64,000 nt of DNA, taken from an uncultured Hyphomicrobiales bacterium (GTDB lineage Bacteria > Pseudomonadota > Alphaproteobacteria > Rhizobiales > Ancalomicrobiaceae). Numbering within the stretch: the stretch's first letter is position 1; each line of letters opens with the position of its first letter. The translations under genes and the position numbers were made by a program. The stretch is taken from positions 124,001 to 188,000 of the forward strand of contig CAIYYN010000054.1 of the NCBI GenBank assembly GCA_903930435.1, read 5' to 3'. Below, piece by piece: positions 1 through 11,800 of this stretch. The notes below the pieces were generated by a model. It did not search any database and had not been told where the DNA came from. It saw only the letters and a list, made by a program, of their open reading frames with translations.

Positions 1-1
1 G

Positions 2-352
2 TCCTTCCTGCGGATCGGTGATCTATTTCTTGACAGCATCGGCTGGTCGGGATGCAACACGACGCTTGAAGCCATCGCCTGTGACCTGCCTGTCGTGACA
101 CTGCCGATGGGCGCGATGCGGGGACGGCACACCGACGCAATCCTGAAGATCATGGGACTCCAACACTATTGTGCAAGAGACCGCAAACAATACGTCGATC
201 TGGCCGTCAAGCTGTCAGATCACAGCTATCGCGCGACAGCGGTCGCTGAAATTCAGCTCAACAAGCACAAATTGTTCGACGACCTCTCGCCCATTCGGGC
301 ACTTGAGCAGTTTTTCGTCACCGCGCTTGATCGTTATTACGATGGCACCTAA
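2..352 (+). CDS. GT41 (O-GlcNAc transferase-like) glycosyltransferase, C-terminal part
   Basis: Partial gene, open at the left edge; 116 residues remain. The text carries hallmarks of the C-terminal Rossmann half of GT41 (OGT/SPINDLY-like) enzymes: FLDSIGWSGCNTTLEAIACD followed by PVVTLP and MRGRHTDAILKIMG, which in this family surround the nucleotide-sugar pocket. GT41 enzymes transfer GlcNAc or glucose from UDP/GDP-sugar to protein side chains in the cytoplasm. The N-terminal TPR region cannot be seen. The gene runs convergently into the second GT41 gene: its TAA (350-352) overlaps the other gene's stop (349-351). It differs clearly from that neighbour in sequence, so it is a separate paralogue and not a fragment of a duplication. 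A role in glycosylating the giant adhesin next door is an inference from position. Confidence 0.8.
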   Translation, partial: SFLRIGDLFLDSIGWSGCNTTLEAIACDLPVVTLPMGAMRGRHTDAILKIMGLQHYCARDRKQYVDLAVKLSDHSYRATAVAEIQLNKHKLFDDLSPIRALEQFFVTALDRYYDGT

Positions 353-2664
353 CCCACCCAGTCCGTCAGGTTGCCCTCGATCTCTGAGACGAACTGCTGA
401 CTGTTGCCGAGATTGAGCTCGGGAAGCCGCGCACGTATGGTCTGGCGGAACCAGGTCCGCCAGGTCCTGTCAGCTGCCAGGCTGACTGCCTGTTCGACAA
501 AAGCGTCGTGGGTGCGAACCGCGAGATGTCCAAGTCCCGCATTGGAGAGATTCGAATAGGACAAGCGCTCGAACATGCCCGGTCCGATGAGAGAGATGAC
601 CGGAACGCCCATCCAGAGAGTTTCACAGGTCGTGGTGCCGCCGGTTTGCGGAAATGTATCAAGAGCGATGTCAATTTCGTTGTAAAACGGCAGATGCTGG
701 CCGCGAACAGCCACGAAGGCGAGACGATTCGGTTCGATGCCATTTTCCTCAAACTGCGCAATCATATTGCCCCGGAACGACGGAACCGCTGACTCGGGTC
801 GGACAAACAGGAAGCGCGAGCCCGGCACTCCAAGCATGCACCGTGCCCAGACGGCGATTGTTTCCGGATTGAACTTGAGCGGATTATTCATCGTTCCAAA
901 TGTGACGATGCCATTGCGCTCTTCCGGCACCTGCGGATTGATGGGAACCTCGACACGAAGCCCCGGTCGCTCATAGGCCACCCATGAATTGGCGAGGCGG
1001 AATGGCTTCTCGATCAGCAGATTCGGATCTTCCGGTTCAAGATAGGGATCGGTCAGAATCCGGTCGATGGTCGTCAGACCAGCCGAATGGGGATAGCCAA
1101 GCCAGCTGACGATCCGCGGCGCCGGACGCCAGGCCAGCGTCGCCAGCTTGTTCATGTCCGTTGATCCTCCGAGATCGAACAGGACATCCAGCCGGTCATT
1201 TTTGATCAAGGCTGCGGCGTCGCGATCCGAAATGGATCGTTCGTGTCGGAAACCATCGATCCGCTCCGCGATCCAGTCTTGGGTTTCGTCGGGGTCGCGC
1301 GCGTACCAGGAGTACGCAAATACTTCGAATCTGCTGCGGTCATAATGGCGAATGATCGGAACGACAAAGTTGCCAACCGGGTGATTTCTGAGATCAGACG
1401 ACATGTAGCCAACGCGGATCTTGGCGCGCCCGATGATCGCCGGAGCCGGACTCTCCGGAAGTGGCGACAGGACCGCCGTCTTTATCATCCGCTCGCAACA
1501 AGTCTGGTGCCATTCAACCAGATCTGCGCGATGTTCGGGCAGTCGAGCACGGGTCAGCATGAGATGCAGTGCCGTTTCCGAGCCATTTTTGACAAAGTAT
1601 TCGCCCAACTCCTCAAAACTGCCGAGTTGGTCGGTCGCCGCGTAATCTCCGACGCGCGTCAGTATGTTGATCATCGCCCGGGCATCCGGACGCAGGTCAC
1701 CCTTCAGATCAAGCCTGCGTTTTGCCAGCTTGTAGGCCGCGTCGATAAACTCGGCTTCCCTCGGTCCACGCGTCCGGTTCAGGCTTTCGGCAAAGGCCAT
1801 GAGGTTGCGCGTATCACTGGGTTGGAGACCATAGGCACGCTCGAAATGGATATTGGCGCGCTCCCGGTCCGACTGCTGGAGGGTCATGCCCATCTGGTAA
1901 TGGAGCCAATCGACATTCGGATTATCGCGGAGCAGCAGACCGATCCACTGGGCTGCTTCGTCATAGCGTCCACGACGGCGCAGGGCCGCGATGCGCGCTT
2001 CGACAAGACGACGATGGGCACCAACGGCGGCAATGCCCTGGTCCAGGATCGGAATCGTCTCTTCCGGGCGATTCTGCTCTTCCCGGAAATTGGCCAGGTT
2101 GACCCAACCCAGGGGATCACGCGGGGCGAGCTTGACGGCTTGTTCAAAATGCACACCGGCCTTTTCGAAATCATCCGCCATGCGGAGGGCGACGGCCAGG
2201 AGACGATGATGTTCGCTGATATCGGGCGACATTTCGACCACGCGTGAGAAGGTCGCCCTTGCTTCGCTGTGTAATTTCAAATCAAGTTGGACAAGACCAT
2301 AATGGATCAGCGGAAGAAAGGCCGTGCGGTCGAGCCGGGACGCCTCCTTGAGCACCTGCAGCGCGTCCCTTGATTTTCCGGCGGCGCGCAGGATCCGACC
2401 CAAAAGAAGATAAAGCTGGCTTGATTTCGTGTTTCGCGTCAGGGCGCGACGCATAAGCTTCTCGGCTTCAGGATATCGCCGGGCATTCAGCAACATTGAT
2501 CCCAGTTCGAGCATGGCATCAGCGTCGGCGATCATGTGACCCCCAACCAGACCCAAGGCCTCGTTAAGGCGGATTTCTGTGAGCTCGTGGTCGTTGAGTT
2601 CCAGAGCAGATTTGACAAACTCAAGAACGTCGGAGATCGGTTTCATTGACCGCAATGCACTCAT
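349..2664 (-). CDS. TPR-repeat GT41 (SPINDLY/OGT-like) glycosyltransferase
   Basis: Predicted cytoplasmic protein O- or N-glycosyltransferase of 771 residues. Residues about 45-310 are helical TPR-like repeats (for example an AEKLMRRAL and an AGVHFEQAVKLAPRDP unit). Residues about 415-765 are the GT41 catalytic region, beginning RVGYMSSDLRNHPVGNF, where H428 aligns with the active-site-region His of human OGT (SSDFGNHP). It then has SWLGYPHSAGLTTIDRILTD, NNPLKFNPETIAVWA (the Lys matches the nucleotide-contact Lys of OGT) and QTGGTTTCETLWMGVPVISL. I chose the ATG at 2664, preceded by GGGAAAG; the frame stays open to an ATG at 2832 with no visible ribosome site and an unlikely Arg-rich start. 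It is the last gene downstream of the giant adhesin on the same strand, so the adhesin is a plausible acceptor. That link is inference. Confidence 0.85.
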   Translation of the reverse strand: MSALRSMKPISDVLEFVKSALELNDHELTEIRLNEALGLVGGHMIADADAMLELGSMLLNARRYPEAEKLMRRALTRNTKSSQLYLLLGRILRAAGKSRDALQVLKEASRLDRTAFLPLIHYGLVQLDLKLHSEARATFSRVVEMSPDISEHHRLLAVALRMADDFEKAGVHFEQAVKLAPRDPLGWVNLANFREEQNRPEETIPILDQGIAAVGAHRRLVEARIAALRRRGRYDEAAQWIGLLLRDNPNVDWLHYQMGMTLQQSDRERANIHFERAYGLQPSDTRNLMAFAESLNRTRGPREAEFIDAAYKLAKRRLDLKGDLRPDARAMINILTRVGDYAATDQLGSFEELGEYFVKNGSETALHLMLTRARLPEHRADLVEWHQTCCERMIKTAVLSPLPESPAPAIIGRAKIRVGYMSSDLRNHPVGNFVVPIIRHYDRSRFEVFAYSWYARDPDETQDWIAERIDGFRHERSISDRDAAALIKNDRLDVLFDLGGSTDMNKLATLAWRPAPRIVSWLGYPHSAGLTTIDRILTDPYLEPEDPNLLIEKPFRLANSWVAYERPGLRVEVPINPQVPEERNGIVTFGTMNNPLKFNPETIAVWARCMLGVPGSRFLFVRPESAVPSFRGNMIAQFEENGIEPNRLAFVAVRGQHLPFYNEIDIALDTFPQTGGTTTCETLWMGVPVISLIGPGMFERLSYSNLSNAGLGHLAVRTHDAFVEQAVSLAADRTWRTWFRQTIRARLPELNLGNSQQFVSEIEGNLTDWVG

Positions 2665-2871
2665 GGGGATCACTTTCCCGATTTTCGTGCGGCCGGACTG
2701 GTTCAAATGCAACAGCCGCCGCCTTGCCCATCGCCCGGCAAGCAGTGAAACTGCCGAACGACATGATGCTGGTCGGATCAAACGGGCAAATGCTCTGCCC
2801 GGTTGATCCATTCCGGGACATTGCAGTGTCATGGTTAATTAAATATTAATATTATTAATAACAAATATTAA

Positions 2872-5800
2872 TTACATATGAGCGGTCAGCTGCGCGATGA
2901 TATGTGCAGGCGTATGGGTCGTTCCGTCGTAGATTGTATAGACAGACGTCGATCCAGCTGTCGAAACAGCCACGTTTGCGCCGGGGTCTGTAATCGTCAG
3001 ACTTTCACCCGCTGCTGCCGAGAAGTTTATGGTCAGCATGTTGGCTGCACCACCATCCATCTGGGCAATTTGCGCTCCTGACAAATTCAGATTTGCAGCA
3101 ACACTGTTTGTCGCAAAGTCGATCGTCTGGATGTTCGTCAAGGAGGCGACAAGCTGCGAATCGGTAACAGTGCCCGGACCGGCAGACATCAGGAGCGTAT
3201 TGCTGCCAGTACCGCCATCGATATGTGGGGCCAGGCTCAACGACGTTTCGTCAAGCTTGAACGTATCATTGCCAGCGCCGCCATAAAGCGAGTCAACACC
3301 GCTCCCGCCCGTGATCGTGTCATTGCCCGATGTACCAGTAATCGAGGTTGTTGAGGCTCCACCAATAATCGTCAGGCCGGTGCTCAGCGCCGACGCATTG
3401 ATATTCTCGAAGTTGGTTACCGTGACACTGTCACCGGTTGTCTGGTCTGTACCGGCTGCGACCGACAGATTAACGGCGCTGAGACCGCTTGCCGAGCTCA
3501 GAACGAGCGTATTCAGACCCGAACCGCCATCAATCGAACTTTCGGTTCCGTGATAATAGACGGTATCATTGCCTGCACCTGCCGCGATGACGGCAGATGA
3601 ACTGTTGCCGTCAATTGTGTCGTTACCGGATGTGCCGGTCAGAGACGTCGAGGTCGATGCGCCCGTAATGGTGATGCCAGTCGAGAGCGCGGACGCATCG
3701 ACGTTCTCGAAGTTGGTCACCGAGATACTGTCACCCGTCGTCTGGTCTGTTCCGGCCGACACCGAGAAGTTGACAGCCGTGATCCCGTTCTGGGTATCGA
3801 GGACAAGCGTGTCGACGCCGGTTCCACCATCGATCGAGGTTTCATGGCCATGGTATTGGACGGTGTCATTGCCGGCGCCGGCATGAATCGCGGCAGACGC
3901 GTTGTTATCATCGATGGTGTCGTTGCCGGACGTGCCCGTGATTGACGTGGTCGCCGATCCACCGGTAATGGAGATCCCCGTCGACAGGGCCGAGGCGTCG
4001 ATGTTCTCGAAATTTGTGACGTTGACACTGTCCCCGTTCGTCTGGTCGGTGCCAGCTGATACGGAAAGATCGACTGCGCTGAGTGTCGTTGCCGAGCTCA
4101 GGATCAATGTATTCAGACCGGTACTGCCATCAATGGAGATTTCAGTGCCGTGGTAATAGACGGTGTCGTTACCGGCGCCAGCTGCGATCACAGCCGAAGC
4201 ATTATTACTGTTGATCGTATCATTGCCGGACGTGCCGATCAGTGATGTCGATGTGGATGCACCGGTGATCGTGATACCGGTCGTGAGCGCAGATGCGTTG
4301 ACGTTCTCGAAGTTTCTGACAGTTACGCCATCGCCCGTCGTCTGATCCGTTACCGACCCAGTGACGGAGAGATTGACTGCCGTAATTCCGTTCTGGGTGT
4401 CAAGGATCAGCGTGTCGACACCAGCTCCGCCGTCAATCGAGGTTTCCGTGCCATGATAATGGACGGTATCATTGCCGGCACCCGCTGCTATGACAGCACT
4501 TGCGCCATTGCCGTCGATTGTATCGTTACCGGATGTGCCGATGATCGATGTTGTCGTGGATCCACCCATGATCGAAATCCCGGTCGATACGGCCGACGCG
4601 TCGATATTCTCGAAGTTCGTGACACTGACACTGTCGCCGGTTGTCTCATCCGTTCCCGCAGATACCGATAGGTTGACCGCGCTGATGCTGCCGAGAGCGC
4701 TCAGCACCAGGGTATCGACACCCGTTCCACCATCAATCGAGGCTTCGGTTCCGTGATAATAAACCGTATCATTACCGGCACCGGCACTGATCGCGGCGGA
4801 AGAACCGTATCCATCAATGATATCATTGCCTGACGTACCGATCAGCGACGTCGTCCCTGCCCCACCGACGATGGTTATCCCGGTTGAAAGTGCCGACGCG
4901 TTGATGTTCTCGAAGTTCGTGATCGCGACAGTGCTGCCGACGGTCTGGCCCGTTCCGGACGAAACCGAAAAGTTGACAACCGTTATGCCCCCTGATGCGC
5001 TCAGGATCAATGTATCCGTTCCCGAACCGCCATCGATCGAGGTTTCGGTACCGTGGTAATAGACAGTGTCATTACCAGCGCCCGCTGAAATGGCAGCAGA
5101 CGAGCTATTGCCATCGATGGTATCATTCCCGGACGTTCCGATCAGCGATGTCGACGTTGACCCGCCCGTGATCGTTATACCCGTTGATAGCGCAGAGGCG
5201 TTGACGTTTTCAAAGTTTGTGACGGTGACGCTATCACCGGTGGTCTGGTCGGTTCCCGCCGAGACCGAGAAATTGACAGCCGTAATCCCGCTTTGAGTAC
5301 TCAGAACCAGCGTGTCAACCCCGGCGCCGCCGTCAATGGACGTCTCGGTTCCGTGATATGTGACTGTGTCGTTGCCAGCCCCCGCCGCGATGACAACAGT
5401 CGACCCGTTGCCGTCAATTGTATCGTTCCCGGACGTGGCGATGATCGAGGTCGTCGTGGAGCCGCCGGTGATCGTCAAACCGGTGCTCAGCGAGGAGGCG
5501 TTGACGTTTTCAAAGTTGGTCACATTGACGCTGTCGCCGGTGGTCTGATCAGACCCTGCGGAGACTGAAAGATTGACCGCCGTGAGTGTCGTGGCCGCAC
5601 TCAGCTTCAGCGTGTTGACACCTGTTCCGCCATCGATCGAGGTTTCCGTGCCGTGGTAATAGACGGTATCATTGCCCGCACCTGCGGCGATCACGGCTGA
5701 CGACCCATTGCCATCAATCGTATCACCACCAGACGTGCCGATCAGCGATGTCGATGTCGTTGCACCTGTAATCGTAATGCCCGTCGACAAGGCCGATGCA

Positions 5801-8800
5801 TTGACGTTCTCGAAGTTCGTGACCGCAACGCCATCGCCTGTCGTTTGATCCGTTCCTGCCGAGACGGAGAAATTGACTGCGGTGATGCCGTTCTGGGTGT
5901 CCAGGATGAGCGTATCGACGCCCGCGCCACCATCAATCGACGGTTCGGTACCATGGTAATAGACGGTGTCATTGCCTGCACCGGCAGCAATGGTGACCGC
6001 TGCTGCGTTGCCATCGATCGTGTCATTGCCGGATGTGGCAGTGATCAACGTCGTTGCCGATCCGCCCGTGATGGTCAGGCCGGTGCCAAGCGCTGAAGCA
6101 TTGACGTTTTCAAAGTTGGTAACCGTGACACCATCGCCAGTCGTCTGATCGGTTCCGGCTGTGACCGACAGGTTGATCCCGGTCAGTGTCGTCGCCGAAC
6201 TCAGGATCAGCGTATTGAGCCCGCCGCTACCACCGTTGATCGAGGTTTCGCCACCATGATAGTAGACGGTGTTGTTGCCGGCACCGGCACTGATGACGTC
6301 GGCACCGCCATTACCATCGATCGTGTCGTTGCCGGAGCCGGTGGTAATCGTGTTGGCTGCCGTTGATCCGGTGACGGTCAGGCTGTTCGTCAGCGAAGAT
6401 GCGGTCAGATTCTCGAAATTCGTGACCGTGACGCTGTCACCAGATGTCTGGTCCGTCCCAGCCGAAACCGAGAAATTGACCGCATAGGTCCCGCCGCTGG
6501 CGCTCATGACCAGCGTATCGTTACCAGTTCCGCCATCAATCGAGGTTTCCGTGCCGTGGTAGGAGACAGTATCGTCACCACCGCCAGCAACGATCGAGGT
6601 AGCCGCACTATTGCCATCGATTGTGTCATTGCCGGCTGTGCCGATAATCGACGTTGTCAATGAACCACCGGTGATCGTGAGTCCTGTCGACAGGGCGGAT
6701 GCATTGACGTTCTCGAAGTTCGTGACGCCGACGCTGTCGCCAGTCGTCTGGTCGGTGCCCGAAGTGACGGAGAGATTGACCGCCGTGAGACTGCTTGCCG
6801 CACTCAAAACCAACGTGTCGACGCCCGTACCGCCGTCAATCGAGGTTTCGGTGCCGTGGTAGTAGACAGTGTCATTACCCGCGCCAGAAGCGATGACATC
6901 CGCGCTGCCGTTGCTGTCAATCGTATCATTGCCTGCGCCGCCGGTGATGGTACTGGCGAAGGAAGCAGATCCCACAATGTTCAATGTCTGGGCAGACGAC
7001 AGACCACTGGCGTTCACATTCTCAAAATTCGAGATATTCGTCGTACCCGAGGTCAACTGGTCGGAGTTGCCGAGATTCATCACGGCCCCGACCTTGAGCA
7101 CAAGCGTATCCGTGCCCGTGCCGCCATCGATTGAGGTTTCGTTGCCGTAATAGTTGACCGTATCGTTACCGGCACCCGCACTGATGGCCGCTGAACTGTT
7201 GCCGTCGTCGATCGTATCATTGCCGGATGTGGCGATGATCGAGGTGGTTGTGGACGCACCCGTGATGGAGATACCGGTCGAGACCGCCGATGCGTTCAGG
7301 TTCTCGAAGTTGGTGACGGTGATACTGTCGCCAGTTGTCTGATCCGTGCCGGCGGCGACTGAGAAGTTGACCGCCGTGATGCCACCTTGCGCGCTCAAGA
7401 CCAGCGTATCGACGCCGGCTCCACCGTCAATCGCGGTTTCAACACCGTGATAATAGACCGTGTCATTGCCCGCGCCAGCCGCAATGCTGTCGGCACCGCT
7501 GTTGCCATCGATCGTATCGGCGCCCGCACCGCCTTGCAGAACGCTGGCATAGGCTGATGTGCCGGTGATGGTCACCGTCTGGGCGGATGACAATCCGCTG
7601 GCATTGATGTTCTCGAAATTGGTGATCGTGGTGCCACCCGTCAGCTGGTTGGCATTGCCGAGGTTGAAAACGGCCGTCGTCTGAACGACAAGCGTATTTG
7701 TGCCGGTGCCACCATCGATCGAGGTTTCGCCGCCGTGGTAATAGACGGTGTCATTGCCAGCACCCGCCTGGATGATGTCGGCACCACCGCCACCATCGAT
7801 CGTGTCGTTGCCAGACCCGGTGATGATCGTATTGGCGCTGGACGAACCTGTGACGGTCAGAGCGGTCGTGAAGATGCTCGCCGTAATGTTCTCGAAGTTG
7901 GTGACGGCAACGCCATCGCCACTCGTCTGGTCGACGCCCGCCGAGACCGACAGGTTGATCGCGGTCGTGCTGCCCGTTGCCGAAAAGATCAGCGTATCGG
8001 TGCCAATGCCGCCATCAATCGCGGCTTCCGTGCCATGGTAGTAGACGGTATCATTGCCTGCGCCTGCCGTGATCGTCACCGCATAGCCGTTTCCATCAAT
8101 CGTGTCACTACCACTCGTGGCAATGATGGACGTCGTTGCAGAACCGGCAGTGATCGAGATGCCGGTGGACAGGGCCGACGCGTTGATGTTCTCGAAGTTG
8201 GTGACAGCTACGGTGTCGCCAGTCGTTTCATCGGTCCCGGCGGACACAGACAGATTGATGGCGGTTACGCCGCCCTGGGCGCTCAGGATCAGGGTATCGA
8301 CACCGGCACCACCATCGATGGCGGTTTCGGTTCCGTGATAATAGACCGTATCATTGCCTGCGCCTGCACCAATACTATCGGCACCACCGGCACCGTCGAT
8401 CGTGTCAGCGCCAGCGCCGCCGAGCAGCGTACTCGTGATCGAGGACGAGCCGGTAATGGACACGGCCTGACCTGACGTCAATCCGCTGCCGTCGACATTT
8501 TCAAAGTTCGTGACAGTCGTGCCACCGAAGGACGACTGGTTGGCGTTGCCGAGATTGATGACAGCCGACGCTTTCAGGACCAGCGTGTTAGTGCCCGTAC
8601 CACCGTCGATCGAGTATTCAGAGCCGTAGAAGTTGACGATGTCATTGCCAGCACCGGCCTGGATGACGTCATAGCCGCCACCTCCGTCAATCGTGTCATT
8701 GCCCGACGTGGCAATGATCGTATTCGGAGTGTTTGTGCCGGTGATCAAAAGGCCGGTCGAAAGGGCAGATGCGTTGATATTCTCTATGTTGAGGACGGTG

Positions 8801-11800
8801 ACGTTATCGCCAATCGTCTGGTCAGTCGTGCTGTTCAGATTGATCGACGTGATGCCGCCGAGGGCGCTCAGGATGAGCGTGTTGGTGCCAGCAGCGCCGT
8901 CAATCGTGGACTCCGTACCATGGTAATAGATCGTATCGTTGCCTGCACCGCCATTAATGGATTCAGCGCCACCACCACCATCGATGGTGTCATTGCCCTG
9001 CGATCCGATAAGCGTCACCGCCGAGGAGCTGCCGGTAATCGACACACCGGTCGTCAGGTTTGACGCATCGACGCTTTCGAAGTTGGTGACGGTGACACTG
9101 TCGCCGGTCGTCTGGTCAGAGGCGGCAAGATTGACCGTTACCGCCGTCATCAGGACGAGGGTATTGACGCCCGTGCCACCATCAATCGATGTTTCGCCAC
9201 CGTGATAATAAACGGTATCATTGCCCGCACCTGCGGCGATCACGTCACCGGTGCCACCGCCACCGTCGATCGTATCGTTGCCGGAGCCGCCGGTGAGCAC
9301 ATTCGTGCCGCTGGAACCGGTAATCGAAATGCCTGTTGTCAATGCCGACGCGTCTACATTCTCGAAGTTGAAGACAGTCGCCGTACCGCCGGTCACCTGA
9401 TCCGTATTGGACAGGTTAACGGTTCCTGCCGCCTTCATCACGAGCGTATCGGTGCCTGCGCCGCCATCAATGCTGGCCTCAGTGCCGTAGTAATAGATCG
9501 TGTCGTTACCGGCGTTACCATTGATTGTATCAAACCCGCCTTTCCCGTCAATAGTGTCATTGCCGGAACCAGCGTTGATTGAATTTGCGATCGTGCTGCC
9601 TGTAATGGTCAGGGCGTTGCTCAGCGCCGAGGAATCGAGCGACTCGATGTTCTTGACGTTGACGGAATCGCCGATGCTTTCATCGGTTCCTGCGGCAACA
9701 GACATGTTGAACGCTGTCAGTCCACTTAGCGCAGACTTCAGGACCAGCTTGTCCCATATAACACCACCACTGCCGCCATCGATGGTGGTTTCCGAACCAT
9801 AGTAATAGATTGTGTTGCCGACACCTGCTCCGCCGCCATTGAGGCTATCGGCACCACCACCGCCGTCAATCGTATCATTACCGGTACCGCCGATGATAGT
9901 ATTCGCGCCGCTGGTGCCGGTAAAATAGACCGAATTCCCGATGTAGGACGCGTTCACGTTTTCGAAGTTGTAGACCAGAGTGCTGTCGCCGGTTGTCTGA
10001 TCGACACCGGCCGCCACCGACAGATTGACGGCGGTCAGGTTGCCCGTCGTATCTATATTCAGCGTATTGTTGCCAGTGCCACCGTCGATCAACACGTCGT
10101 TGGAATGATCATCGACTCTATCATCACCCGCACCGGCGTAGATGACATCGCCGCCGCCATTGCCTGTGATGGTGTCATTGCCGGAGCCACCCGTGATCGT
10201 GTTTGCCCCGAAGGTTCCGGTGATGTAGATCCCGGTCGTGGCAACAGCCGCATTCACATTCTCGAAGTTGGTAACCGTGACGGTATCACCGGTCGTCTGA
10301 TCCGTGCCGACGGTGACCGACATGTTGATCGCCGTGATACCCCCTTGCGCCGACAGGATCAGTGTGTCGTTACCGGTGCCGCCATCGATCGATGTTTCGG
10401 AGCCATGGTAATAAACGGTATTATTGCCACCACCAGCCTGGATAATGTCAACACCACCTGCGCCGTCAATCGTATCATTGCCCGAACCGCCGATGAGCGT
10501 GCTCGTGATGGTCGATGAGCCCGTGATCGAGATCCCGCCCGAGGTCAGCCATGAGGCATCAACATTCTCGATATTGGTCACGACCGTGCTGTCGCCGGAT
10601 GTCTGGTCGGCGGCATTCCCGAGATTGATGGTCGGTATCGTGGATAAGTTATAGAGTTTCAGCGTATTGTTGCCGGTGCCACCGTCAATCGACTTTTCGG
10701 TGCCATGATAATAAATTGTATCATCCCCGGCGCCAGCTGAAATACTTTCGCTGCCGCCACAGCCGTCGATAGCGTCATTGCCTTGCGAACCGATAATGCT
10801 GACGGCAGTTGAGCTACCGGTGATCGAGATACCAGTCGTCAGATACGACGCATCAACACTCTCGAAATTGACGACACTGGTCGCGCTGCCCGAGACCTCA
10901 TCGGCATTGTACATGATGACGGTGACGGCAGTTTTCAAAACCAGCGTGTTGATACCTGAGCCACCGTCGAGGGCAAGTTCCGAGCCATAGAAATCAACCG
11001 TGTCATTCCCGGCACCAGCGTTAACGATATCGTAGCCGCCGCCGCCATCGATCGTGTCGTTTCCAGACCCGCCCGTTATGTTGTTTTGACCTGACGTGCC
11101 GGTGATAGAGATGCCTGTCGTAAAGACGCTGGCATTCACGCTGGTGAAGCCCTGAACCGTCACATTGTCGCCAGTGGTCTGGTCGGTCGCCGAAGACAGG
11201 TTAATCGCCGTCGTACCGCCCGTCGCCGCAAATGAGAGAATTCCTCCGCCCTGGATCGACACCTCGGACCCGTGGTAGACGACGGTCGAATTAAAGCTGC
11301 CGCCATCAGTGATGACGTCCTGGCCGCCACCGCCATCGATATAATTGGGCGCATTCGGATCACCGATAATCGTGTCTGCGCCGGACGTTCCCGTGATGTT
11401 TACCGCCAATGACGAACCGGAGGCATCAATGACCTCGAAATTTGTCACTGTCTGGGTTGCGCTATTGATCTCGTTGACATTTTTCAGATTATAGGTGCCG
11501 CCGTTCAGCACCTTCAGCGTATTGACGCCTGTCCCGCCATCGAGGAGGGTTTCGTTGCCGTAGAAATCGATCGTGTCATTGCCGCCGCCGCCATAGATGT
11601 AATCAGCACCGCCGCCGCCGTGGATCGTATCATCGCCCGAGCTGCCGGTGATGACATTTGCTGACGCCGAGCCCAGGATGAGCAGTCCCGTCGACAGAGC
11701 GCTGGCATTGACATTCTCGAAATTGGTCACAGTGACGGTGTCACCGATGGTCTGGTCAAGTCCGGCGGCGACGCCGAGGTTGATCGAGGTGATCCCGCCA

